Source: Larkinella knui (GTDB lineage Bacteria > Bacteroidota > Bacteroidia > Cytophagales > Spirosomataceae). Taken from it: 64,000 nucleotides of DNA. The translations under genes and the position numbers were made by a program. Below the pieces are notes generated by a model, which did no database searches, was not told the DNA's origin, and saw nothing but the letters and a program-made list of their open reading frames with translations. This document shows, piece by piece, positions 1-7,865 of this stretch (position 1 is the stretch's first letter; each line of letters begins with the position of its first letter). The stretch is taken from positions 186,001 through 250,000 of the forward strand of contig NZ_RQJP01000004.1 in assembly GCF_003858645.1 (NCBI RefSeq). Reading direction: 5' to 3'.

Positions 1-683
1 GCATTACCGACCGCAAAGGCTATTTTGTGCTGAACAACAACCGGGTGATCCAACTGGAAACCGGTCGGCTGGTGATACCGGTGGCCTTACACGAAACCCC
101 GCCGGGGGCCAATTTTAACGGAAAAGGCCGCTTGTTTTCGTATTATTCCGACGATCTCGGCAAAACCTGGACCGCGAGTCAGGAAGTCGCCAATCCCAAC
201 GCCGTTACGCAGCAGGAACCGGGGTTAATTCAATTGAAAGACAGGCGGTTGATGATGATTATCCGGACGGACGCCGGGGTGCAGTATGCCGCCTATTCAA
301 CCGATCAGGGACAGACCTGGAGCCCGTCGCAGCCGACCACCATCGTGTCACCGGTTTCACCGGCCACCATCGCCCGAATCCCGGCCACCGGCGATTTGCT
401 GATGGTCTGGAACAACAACGACACGAAAGAAGGCAATCCGATCAAAGGCCGTCGAACGCCCTTGAACATCGCTTTGTCGAAAGACGAAGGCAACACCTGG
501 CAGCACGTCAAAACGCTCGAAGCCGATCCCGACGGCTGGTATTGTTACACGGCCATTCACTTTGTCGGCAAAAAAGAGGTACTCTTGAGTTACTGCGCCG
601 GAAACCGCCCCAAAGGAACGGGGCTATCGGTAACCAACGTGACACGGCTTAACTTAGACTGGATTTATAACACGAAGATGTGA
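1..683 (+). CDS. BNR-repeat sialidase-like exo-hydrolase (5' end outside window)
   Basis: Open from the window edge in the frame starting at base 3; 226 residues to the stop, so the N-terminus is missing. Asp-box repeats of the S-x-D-x-G-x-x-W type are visible (SDDLGKTW, STDQGQTW, SKDEGNTW), which form the bladed propeller of GH33-like sialidases. The conserved tracts EPGLIQL and GWYCYTAIHF recur in the next gene, so the two are tandem paralogs. Such enzymes cleave terminal sialic acids or related residues outside the cytoplasm. Substrate cannot be told; several BNR proteins are not true sialidases. It is followed by a 115-base gap and then the full-length paralog. Confidence 0.8.
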   Translation, partial: ITDRKGYFVLNNNRVIQLETGRLVIPVALHETPPGANFNGKGRLFSYYSDDLGKTWTASQEVANPNAVTQQEPGLIQLKDRRLMMIIRTDAGVQYAAYSTDQGQTWSPSQPTTIVSPVSPATIARIPATGDLLMVWNNNDTKEGNPIKGRRTPLNIALSKDEGNTWQHVKTLEADPDGWYCYTAIHFVGKKEVLLSYCAGNRPKGTGLSVTNVTRLNLDWIYNTKM

Positions 684-798
684 GGTGGATCATTCCTGAA
701 TAACTGCTGGTCGGGATTGGCAATGGCCGGGCGACCCCGTTGCAATCCGACTATTTTCAAGTTTCATTACCTATTGTCGACTAACACCACTGAAACCC

Positions 799-1908
799 AT
801 GACCAAACCATTTTTTATAGCTTTTTTCGTTCTCGTCGCCACTTTTAACACCGTCCAGGCGCAGTCCAATTCCGGCTCTACCATTGCCCTGGAATTAAAT
901 CCCGGCAACGACAACCCCCGAAACAGCGAAGGTGATTTCGTCACGCTGAAAGACGGACGCATCCTGTTCGTCTACAGCCACTACACCGGTGGCAGCACCA
1001 GCGACCACGCACCGGCGTATCTGGCGGGCCGGTTTTCGAAGGATGGCGGCAAAACGTGGACGCAGCAGGACCAGATCATCGTTGCCAAAGAAGGAGATAT
1101 GAACGTGATGTCGGTTTCGTTGCTGCGGCTGAAAAACGGAAAAATCGCGCTCTTTTACCTGAAAAAGAACTCCGAGCAGGACTGTATTCCCCAGATGCGG
1201 CTTTCGGCCGACGAAGCCAAAAGCTGGAGCGAACCCATTCCCTGTATTACCGACAAGCAGGGCTATTTTGTGTTGAACAACAGTCGGGTCATTCAGCTTT
1301 CAAACGGGCGGTTGCTGATGGCCGTTGCCCAGCATCAATCCCCCGGCGGAAAATGGCAAGGCAACGGGACGCTGTACAGTTACTATTCCGACGACAACGG
1401 AGCTACCTGGAAAGCGAGTGAAGCCGTTCCAAAACCGGCGGCTATAGTTACGCAGGAGCCGGGCGTCATCGAGTTGAAAAATGGCACTATCATGATGTTC
1501 ATCCGTGCCAGTGGCGGTGTTCAGCAGTTGTCATATTCCAAAGACAAAGGCCAGAGCTGGAGTCCGATCGAGCCCAGCACCCTGAAGTCGCCCCTGTCTC
1601 CGGCATCCATCGCCCGGATTCCCTCCACCGGCGACTTGCTGGTGGTCTGGAATAACAACGACGGCAGCAATCCGGAAATTAAAGATAAACGAACCCCGTT
1701 GTCGGTGGCGATCTCCAAAGATGACGGGAAAACCTGGCAGCACATTCGAACGATTGAAACTGATCCCGACGGCTGGTATTGCTACATCGCCATTCATTTT
1801 ACCAAAAAAGATGCGCTGTTGGGCTATTGTGCCGGGAGCCAGAAGAAAGTAACGCATTTATCCACCACCCGGATCAATCGGCTGAACCTGGCTTCGTTGT
1901 ATCAATAA
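799..1908 (+). CDS. Secreted sialidase family protein (BNR repeats)
   Basis: 369 residues with a clear Sec signal peptide ending near VQA-QS (about residue 22), so it acts in the periplasm or at the surface. Five Asp boxes are seen: SKDGGKTW, SADEAKSW, SDDNGATW, SKDKGQSW and SKDDGKTW, the expected number for a sialidase propeller. The C-terminal half is close to the truncated gene upstream. Known members of this family remove terminal acidic sugars. The downstream neighbours (deacylase, SDR, MFS, kelch mutarotase) fit import and catabolism of the released acid, but N-acetylneuraminate lyase and epimerase genes are not in the window. A true sialidase activity is therefore inference. Confidence 0.82.
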   Translation: MTKPFFIAFFVLVATFNTVQAQSNSGSTIALELNPGNDNPRNSEGDFVTLKDGRILFVYSHYTGGSTSDHAPAYLAGRFSKDGGKTWTQQDQIIVAKEGDMNVMSVSLLRLKNGKIALFYLKKNSEQDCIPQMRLSADEAKSWSEPIPCITDKQGYFVLNNSRVIQLSNGRLLMAVAQHQSPGGKWQGNGTLYSYYSDDNGATWKASEAVPKPAAIVTQEPGVIELKNGTIMMFIRASGGVQQLSYSKDKGQSWSPIEPSTLKSPLSPASIARIPSTGDLLVVWNNNDGSNPEIKDKRTPLSVAISKDDGKTWQHIRTIETDPDGWYCYIAIHFTKKDALLGYCAGSQKKVTHLSTTRINRLNLASLYQ

Positions 1909-1920
1909 ACCGGTTTTTGT

Positions 1921-2718
1921 ATGAGACCAGATTCGGACTTCTCCCGCCGGAAATTCATCAAAGCCGCCGGGCTGAGCGTCTTTCTGCCGCCGGTTTTGGC
2001 ACCGGTTTTTCCCGGAACAACGGCAAACGGTGGAGAAAGCGACGATTCGAGTCCGGATTTGGAGCGAATACAAGGAGTACTGTCCCAAAAAGAGCCGGCT
2101 ATCTGGTTGTTTACCGGCGACAGCATCACCCAGGGAGCCAAGCACACGCACGGGTTTCGCAGTTATCCCGAAATTTTTGCGGAGCGCATTCGCTGGGAAC
2201 TGAAACGCGTGCGTGATCTGGTGGTCAATACCGGCATCAGTGGCAACGCAACCAGCCACATTCTGGGTGATTTCGACTGGCGGGTCGCCCAGTTTAAACC
2301 GGCGGTTGTCTCCCTGATGATCGGAACGAACGATTGTGCGCGGAAAGAACTAACAACGGCCGTTTTTGAGCAGAATCTGGCAATGATTGTCCTCAAAATT
2401 CGTGAGCTGGGTGCCATTCCGATTCTGCATACGCCGAGCCCGATCCTTATCCAGAAGGCCCCGGAGCGGAAGACGCTGCCGGACTACATACCGGTTATTC
2501 GCCGGGTGGCTGAAGATAAAAAGGTGATTCTGATTGATAATTACAGCCATTGGCAGACGACCACCGACGTGGATGTAAACCGGGAATGGTTGAACGATCC
2601 GTTGCATCCGGGTGCGCGGGGCCATCAGGAAATTGCCCGTCTGATGTTCAAAGTAGTATCAATTTTTGACCCGCAGGAGCCAACGTGCGGAGGACCGTAT
2701 TATGAAGGGGAACACTGA
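1921..2718 (+). CDS. Tat-exported SGNH/GDSL-family hydrolase
   Basis: 265 residues. The N-terminus carries a twin-arginine signal (SRRKFIKAAG at residues 8-17, then a hydrophobic stretch), unlike the Sec signals of its neighbours. SGNH blocks appear in order: GDSIT (block I, catalytic Ser), NTGISGN (block II Gly), GTND (block III Asn) and DPLHPG (block V, the Asp/His pair). Members are esterases, often carbohydrate O-deacetylases. Next to sialidase-like enzymes, a role as a sialate or glycan O-acetylesterase is plausible but unproven. It starts 12 bases after the sialidase stop, and its 3' end overlaps the next start by 17 bases, so the genes are probably translated from one message. Confidence 0.82.
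   Translation: MRPDSDFSRRKFIKAAGLSVFLPPVLAPVFPGTTANGGESDDSSPDLERIQGVLSQKEPAIWLFTGDSITQGAKHTHGFRSYPEIFAERIRWELKRVRDLVVNTGISGNATSHILGDFDWRVAQFKPAVVSLMIGTNDCARKELTTAVFEQNLAMIVLKIRELGAIPILHTPSPILIQKAPERKTLPDYIPVIRRVAEDKKVILIDNYSHWQTTTDVDVNREWLNDPLHPGARGHQEIARLMFKVVSIFDPQEPTCGGPYYEGEH
2689..2693 (+). promoter_or_regulatory. Shine-Dalgarno GGAGG that sets the start of the M14 deacylase gene
   Basis: A perfect GGAGG lies 8 bases before the ATG at 2702, inside the end of the SGNH gene. It argues for the ATG over the in-frame TTG at 2666. Strong SD sequences are uncommon in Bacteroidota, so this one is informative. Confidence 0.6.
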
Positions 2719-3643
2719 AAAGGTTTATTATAAACGCCTGAACGGGGCTTTGCCGGGGCCACACGTGTTGCTTTCGGCGGGGGTACACGGGGACGAATAC
2801 GAACCGATACTGGCGGCATCCGGATTGATCGAAGAACTGGAAGGCGTATTAGCCGCCGGGACGGTGACCATTGTGCCCCTGGTGAACGAGTCGGCCTACA
2901 ACCGCGCCAGCCGCTGCGGGGAAGACGGCCTGGATCTGGCGCGGATTTGTCCGGGAAAGGCCGACGGTTCCGTTTCCGAGCAAACCGCCGACCAGATCAG
3001 TGCGCTCATTCGGGAGGCTGATTATTACGTCGATATGCACACGGGCGGACTGGCATACGATATATATCCCCTGGCCGGCTATATGCTTCACCCGTCGCCG
3101 GATGTGCTCGAAAAGCAGCAGGAAATGGCCATTGCGTATAATTTGCCTCTCATCTGGGGTACCGATCACCGGCCCGACGGCCGAACGCTTTCCGTAGCCC
3201 GGGACGCCCATGTTCCGGCCATTTACCTGGAATACGGCGGTGGGACCGGTATTCGGGAGCAGGTTACAAAAGCGTACCAAGCCGGTTTTATGAACTTGCT
3301 GAAATACCTGACTATGATCGATGCCCCCGCCCGGACTGTTCCAGTCGCCGACCGGTATTGGGTGGAGGATTACCGGGCTGATAGTGGCTATCTCCAGGCT
3401 AAAATGCCCTCACCCGCCGACGGTATTTTTAGTGCCGCCGTAAAACCGGGTGATCAGCTTCTCCCCGGTCAGCTCTGGGGGCGGATTGTCGATCCGGTTT
3501 CGGGAACAACCACGGACGTAAGGGCGGAAGCCGGTGGGCTGGCGTTCCTGTTGCGCACGACTGTGAAAGTAAAAAAAGGAGAAGCATTAGGCGGGATTCT
3601 GCCCATCGAAAACGCCGGTAAAACCGTGATTCATGAAGGATAA
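2702..3643 (+). CDS. Succinylglutamate desuccinylase/aspartoacylase family (M14) deacylase
   Basis: 313 residues from the ATG at 2702. Zinc-site residues are visible: HGDE (HxxE) in SAGVHGDEYEP near residue 24, a third His in YYVDMHTGG, and the catalytic Glu in YLEYGGGTG. A small beta domain follows at the C-terminus. The family cleaves N-acyl groups from amino acids (aspartoacylase, succinylglutamate desuccinylase, DoeB of ectoine breakdown). No signal peptide, so cytoplasmic. It overlaps the SDR start by 11 bases. The companion PLP and RidA-like enzymes suggest that the amino acid it frees is further degraded; the acyl substrate is unknown. Confidence 0.82.
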   Translation: MKGNTEKVYYKRLNGALPGPHVLLSAGVHGDEYEPILAASGLIEELEGVLAAGTVTIVPLVNESAYNRASRCGEDGLDLARICPGKADGSVSEQTADQISALIREADYYVDMHTGGLAYDIYPLAGYMLHPSPDVLEKQQEMAIAYNLPLIWGTDHRPDGRTLSVARDAHVPAIYLEYGGGTGIREQVTKAYQAGFMNLLKYLTMIDAPARTVPVADRYWVEDYRADSGYLQAKMPSPADGIFSAAVKPGDQLLPGQLWGRIVDPVSGTTTDVRAEAGGLAFLLRTTVKVKKGEALGGILPIENAGKTVIHEG

Positions 3644-4448
3644 AAAAGTGGTGATCATCACCGGAGCTGCCGGAGGAATCGGTGGGGCCACGGCCACGAA
3701 ATTTGCCGAAGAAGGTTTCCGGCTGGTGCTTTCGGATATTGTCCAGGAACCGCTGACTACACTGGCGGAGGAGTTGAAAAACCGCTATAACGCGGATTGT
3801 CTGGCCATTCCGGGTGATCTGGTACAGACTTCGTATCTTGAAAATCTTGTGAATCAGGCAATTCAGTACTTTGGGCGCGTCGACGCGCTGGTCAACAATG
3901 CCGCCTGGCGAACGCTGGAAACCCTGCGAACGTTGGACCTTGAAACCTGGGAAAAAACCCTGCGAATTTGCCTGACCGCTCCGGTTTTTTTGACCAAATG
4001 GGTGGCGAATCAAATGGAAAAACAGGCCGGTGGCGGGGTAATCGTCAATGTTTCCAGCATGATGGCGTCGCGGCCTTCCGGCTGCGGTCCGGCGTATATC
4101 GCAGCCAAGGGGGCGCTGGAAAGTCTGACGGCAGAACTCGCCATTACCTACGGCCGGAGCGGTATTCGGGTGGTGGGCGTTGCGCCGGGCTACATCGATA
4201 CTGAACTCAGCAACGACTACGTGGATGCGGACGGAGAAAACATCAGCGCCCGGATGACGGCCGAACTCACCGATTTCATTCCGCTCGCGCGGGGCGGCAA
4301 TCCCCGCGAAGTCGCCGAAGCAATCTTCTGGCTGTGTTCGCCCCAGGCGGCTTACATCAGTGGAACGACGCTCACCATCGACGGCGGTTTTAAACCCAAT
4401 TTCAATTCGTATTCGATCAAGAAAACCCAATTTCCCAACGAGTTTTGA
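3633..4448 (+). CDS. SDR family NAD(P)-dependent oxidoreductase
   Basis: 271 residues, a classical short-chain dehydrogenase. The nucleotide-binding TGAAGGIG (TGxxxGxG) is at residues 10-17, NNAA in the middle, the catalytic Ser in NVSSMMAS, and YIAAK supplies the YxxxK pair. The C-terminal ISGTTLTIDGG motif is typical. It oxidises or reduces a hydroxyl/carbonyl in the cytoplasm. It starts inside the end of the deacylase gene, and its stop overlaps the next gene's TTG start, so it is part of the same polycistron. Substrate not identifiable. Confidence 0.85.
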   Translation: MKDKKVVIITGAAGGIGGATATKFAEEGFRLVLSDIVQEPLTTLAEELKNRYNADCLAIPGDLVQTSYLENLVNQAIQYFGRVDALVNNAAWRTLETLRTLDLETWEKTLRICLTAPVFLTKWVANQMEKQAGGGVIVNVSSMMASRPSGCGPAYIAAKGALESLTAELAITYGRSGIRVVGVAPGYIDTELSNDYVDADGENISARMTAELTDFIPLARGGNPREVAEAIFWLCSPQAAYISGTTLTIDGGFKPNFNSYSIKKTQFPNEF

Positions 4449-5533
4449 ACACAATCTGGAAATACCAAAACCAACTCCCCGACGTCGATCCCCGGTTTCG
4501 TGTCGGGCTGGGTGAAGGCCAAACGCCGTTGGTTCGTTCCCGCTCGATTGGTCCGTCGCTGGGCCTCTCAAACCTGTATTTTAAACTCGAAAATCTGAAT
4601 CCGAGCGGTTCCTACAAAGATCGTTTCGCGGCTGTTCTGGTCAGTGAAATGAACGCTAAAGGCCAAAAAGTCTGCATAGCTACGTCCAGCGGCAACACCG
4701 GCGCGGCTTTGTCTGCCTATTGCGCTGCCGCCGGCATCCCGTGCGTGCTGGTGGTGGTGGATGGGGCGCCGTTGCCCAAAATCCGGCAGATGCAGCTGTA
4801 CGGTGCCCGTATTTTTATGGTGAGCGGTTTTGGGAAAGATGCCGCCATTACGTCGGCGGTTTTCGATGAACTTGAAAAACTGTGTGCTTCCAACCAAATA
4901 CCGCTGCCAATCAGTGCGTATCGGTATTGTCCCTCCGCCATGCAGGGTGTTCAAACCATCGCTTCCGAGATTCTGGAAACACTGGAAGGTCGGGTTGATC
5001 ATATTTTTTCACCCGCGGGTGGGGGAGGGCTGACATTGGCGATTACGAATGGCGTTTTGGCCGAAAAACCGCCTTCCGGATTAGTGAAAGTCAATTGTGT
5101 ACAACCCGAGGGAAACGACACCATCGCGAGTGCCTTGCGGAACAACGCGCTGAAAGCCAGGGCGGTTTCCTCATCCACGACGACCGTTAGCGGTTTGCAG
5201 GTTCCGGGTGTATTGGATGGCGACCGGGTGATTGAAAACTGCCGAAAAACCGGGGGCAATGGCTATCTTGTGACGGATGAGCGGGTTTTTACGTGGCAGA
5301 AAGCCCTGGCCCAACAAGAAGGTATTTTCAGTGAACCCGCCGGAGCGGTGGCGCTGGCTGGACTGGAAGAGGCCGTTCTTCGAAAAGAAGTAAACCCCAG
5401 CGAAACCGTGGTGTGTCTGGTCACCGGCAGCGGTTTTAAGGACATGGCGTCGGTCGAAAAAAACTTCGGGTTGCCGCCGGTACAGACTGTGGATGTCGGC
5501 CAGACCATCGGATTGATTCAGCCGTTTTTGTAA
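4445..5533 (+). CDS. PLP-dependent threonine synthase/dehydratase-like enzyme (fold type II)
   Basis: 362 residues. The start is a TTG overlapping the upstream TGA by four bases; no nearby ATG fits. The PLP lysine is in NPSGSYKDR (residues about 53-61), and SSGNTGAA is the substrate loop. The glycine-rich phosphate loop reads AGGGGL, closer to serine/threonine dehydratases than to biosynthetic threonine synthases. The family does beta-elimination or beta-replacement on (phospho)hydroxy amino acids. A dehydratase would give an enamine, and a RidA-like protein lies three genes downstream, so catabolism of a hydroxy amino acid is the better guess. No threonine pathway gene is nearby. Confidence 0.8.
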   Translation: MNTIWKYQNQLPDVDPRFRVGLGEGQTPLVRSRSIGPSLGLSNLYFKLENLNPSGSYKDRFAAVLVSEMNAKGQKVCIATSSGNTGAALSAYCAAAGIPCVLVVVDGAPLPKIRQMQLYGARIFMVSGFGKDAAITSAVFDELEKLCASNQIPLPISAYRYCPSAMQGVQTIASEILETLEGRVDHIFSPAGGGGLTLAITNGVLAEKPPSGLVKVNCVQPEGNDTIASALRNNALKARAVSSSTTTVSGLQVPGVLDGDRVIENCRKTGGNGYLVTDERVFTWQKALAQQEGIFSEPAGAVALAGLEEAVLRKEVNPSETVVCLVTGSGFKDMASVEKNFGLPPVQTVDVGQTIGLIQPFL

Positions 5534-5560
5534 TTTTTAGCAACCAACAACCCGCAAGCG

Positions 5561-6835
5561 ATGCCGACAGCAACACTACCGAAACCGTCTTTTTATCCGT
5601 GGCTCATTGTGGGTTTACTCTGTGTGGTCGGTTGTCTGAATTACCTCGACCGCATGATGATCACCACCATGCGGAGTTCCATTCTGGCGGAAATACCGAT
5701 GACCGACGGACAGTTCGGCTTATTGACGTCGGTTTTTCTGTGGGTATACGGCCTCCTGAGTCCACTGGCGGGCTTTCTGGCCGACCGCTTTAACCGCAGC
5801 CGGGTCATTGTAGGCAGCCTATTTGTGTGGTCGATTGTCACCTGGTTTACGGCGCGGGCCACCACGTTTGAGGAACTGCTGCTGACGCGCGCGCTGATGG
5901 GCATTAGCGAAGCTTGTTATATTCCGGCGGCTCTGGCGCTGATTGTCGACTACCACCGGGGGGCTACCCGCTCACTGGCGACAGGCATTCACATGGGCGG
6001 CATCATGATCGGCCAAAGTCTGGGATTTGTGGGCGGCTGGCTGGCCGAAAACCACAGTTGGAACTACGCATTTGGCGTGTTTGGCATCATCGGCGTTGGC
6101 TATGCGGTCCTGCTGGCGCTGGTTCTCCGTGATCCGGTTTTACCCGAAAAGAGCTCACTGGCAACCGAGCCGGAACCGGTTATTCGTTTTGGAGCGGCTC
6201 TAACCGACCTGTTCAGTAGCCGAAATTATATCGTTGCGCTCACGTTCTGGGGACTGGGCGGTATTGTGAGCTGGCTGGTAGTCGGCTGGTTGCCAACGTA
6301 TTACAAAGAGCATTTCAACTTGTCCCAAACCGTCGCCGGACTGTATGCCACGGGCTATTTTCACACGGCTTCGCTGGTGGGCGTTCTGACGGGCGGTTTT
6401 CTGGCCGATCGCTGGAGCCGGACCAACCCGCGCGGTCGCATTCTTGTTCCGGTTATCGGGTTGGTCATAGCCGCACCGGGCATCTTTATTGCCAGCAGCA
6501 CCAGCGTCCTTTCCATCGCCATTGTCTGTTTCATGCTCTATGCCTTTACGCGCACTTTTCTGGATGCGAACATGATGCCGATTCTGTGCCTGATTGCCGA
6601 CCAGCGGTACCGGGCAACGGGCTACGGTGTCTTGAATCTGGTGGCCTGCATCGTCGGTGGTGTGGGGCTTTATGCTGGCGGTATTTTGCGGGATGCCAAC
6701 ATCGATCTGAGCCGGATGTTCCAGTTTGCCGCCGTTACGATGCTGATTTCGGCCGCCTTGCTGTACACCATCAAACCAAAACCCGAAGACATTCCCGAAC
6801 GTCCGGAAATGGAGAATAAACCTGTTTTAAAATGA
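5561..6835 (+). CDS. MFS transporter (anion:cation symporter-like)
   Basis: 424 residues, mostly hydrophobic, with about 12 predicted membrane helices. The MFS signature between helices 2 and 3 is present (GFLADRFNRSRVIVG, GxxxDRxxRR type), and the N-terminal NYLDRMMI tract resembles the hexuronate/galactonate group of organic anion symporters. It should sit in the inner membrane and import the compound processed by this operon. Its stop overlaps the RraA-like ATG (ATGA), implying translational coupling. An organic acid or acidic sugar is the likely cargo; the exact one is unknown. Confidence 0.85.
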   Translation: MPTATLPKPSFYPWLIVGLLCVVGCLNYLDRMMITTMRSSILAEIPMTDGQFGLLTSVFLWVYGLLSPLAGFLADRFNRSRVIVGSLFVWSIVTWFTARATTFEELLLTRALMGISEACYIPAALALIVDYHRGATRSLATGIHMGGIMIGQSLGFVGGWLAENHSWNYAFGVFGIIGVGYAVLLALVLRDPVLPEKSSLATEPEPVIRFGAALTDLFSSRNYIVALTFWGLGGIVSWLVVGWLPTYYKEHFNLSQTVAGLYATGYFHTASLVGVLTGGFLADRWSRTNPRGRILVPVIGLVIAAPGIFIASSTSVLSIAIVCFMLYAFTRTFLDANMMPILCLIADQRYRATGYGVLNLVACIVGGVGLYAGGILRDANIDLSRMFQFAAVTMLISAALLYTIKPKPEDIPERPEMENKPVLK

Positions 6836-7476
6836 ATCTGGAAGAACTGAAAAATAAAGTATACGTGGCCGTGCTGTCGGACGTGCTCGATCAACTGGGT
6901 TATACCCACCAGGCCACCCGAATCCCGTTTCATGCCTACACCGGCATTCCCAAACTGCTGGGGCGTTGCAAAACCAGCCTGTGGGCGGATCTGTACGACG
7001 TCGATCCGAATCCGTACGAGCTGGAGTTGCAGGCCGTCGATTCCTGTCAGCCGGGCGATGTACTGATCTGTGCGGCAGGCGGTTCCACGCGTTCCGGCAT
7101 CTGGGGTGAATTGCTGTCGACGGCGGCCCGCAACAGCGGTTGTCTGGGCGTGATCGTTCACGGCGGGGTTCGGGATATCGACAAAATGCGGGCGATGGAA
7201 TTTCCGGTTTTTGCGACATCCCGGAACCCCTACGACAGCCAAAACCGCCAGCGGGTGGTCGATCTGGACGTGACGGTGGAAATCGACGGGGTGAAATTCC
7301 GGCCCGGCGATCTGGTGATGGCCGACGAAGACGGTATTGTGGTCGTTCCACAGGAAGTGGAAGAGCAGGTTATTGCGGCAGCCATTCAAAAAGTGGATGC
7401 TGAAAACGTCACGCGCGACGCCATCAAAAACGGGATGAAAGCCTGGGAAGCCTATCAAAAATTTGGGGTATTATGA
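6832..7476 (+). CDS. RraA-like / 4-hydroxy-4-methyl-2-oxoglutarate aldolase family protein
   Basis: 214 residues of the RraA/dimethylmenaquinone methyltransferase-like fold. The active-site tract GELLSTAARNSGCLG followed by GGVRDID matches the family, whose aldolase members bind a divalent metal through the Arg-Asp pair. Known activities are pyruvate aldolase and oxaloacetate decarboxylase; RraA proper inhibits RNase E and is unlikely in an operon like this. It overlaps both neighbours by four bases, so it is a fixed part of the catabolic unit. A role in splitting a 2-oxo acid intermediate is inference. Confidence 0.82.
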   Translation: MNLEELKNKVYVAVLSDVLDQLGYTHQATRIPFHAYTGIPKLLGRCKTSLWADLYDVDPNPYELELQAVDSCQPGDVLICAAGGSTRSGIWGELLSTAARNSGCLGVIVHGGVRDIDKMRAMEFPVFATSRNPYDSQNRQRVVDLDVTVEIDGVKFRPGDLVMADEDGIVVVPQEVEEQVIAAAIQKVDAENVTRDAIKNGMKAWEAYQKFGVL

Positions 7477-7856
7477 GCAGAAAAGAAGTAGTAAGCGGGG
7501 ACAACATTCCGAAAAGTCACCTGCCTTTTTCACCGGGTATCATTTCCGGTGATTACCTGTTTGTGTCCGGACAAGCCTCGGTGGACGACAGCGGAGCCAT
7601 CGTCAATGATACGTTCGAAGGCGAATGCCGCCGGTCGTTCGAAAACCTGAAGCGAATTGTGGAAGCCGCGGGGGCCAGTCTCGACGATGCCGTTCAGGTT
7701 CGGAATTACGTGGGCAAGCAGGAATATCTGCCCGAATTCAACGCCATTTACCGGGAGTATTTCAAGGCACCGTTTCCGGCACGAACCACGCTCATCGGCT
7801 GCCTGGGCGATTTGCTGAAGTTTGAAGTGGATGTTGTGATTTACGTCGGAAAATAA
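7473..7856 (+). CDS. RidA family enamine/imine deaminase
   Basis: 127 residues, the usual RidA (YjgF/YER057c/UK114) length. Conserved parts are LFVSGQASVD, NLKRIVEAAGASLDDAVQVRNYV and PARTTLIG with the arginine that binds the carboxylate; FEVDVVIY closes the fold. RidA proteins hydrolyse reactive enamines such as 2-aminoacrylate released by PLP dehydratases. The PLP enzyme at 4445-5533 in the same operon is the obvious source. ATG overlaps the RraA-like stop by four bases. Confidence 0.85.
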   Translation: MSRKEVVSGDNIPKSHLPFSPGIISGDYLFVSGQASVDDSGAIVNDTFEGECRRSFENLKRIVEAAGASLDDAVQVRNYVGKQEYLPEFNAIYREYFKAPFPARTTLIGCLGDLLKFEVDVVIYVGK

Positions 7857-7865
7857 GCCGCAACC

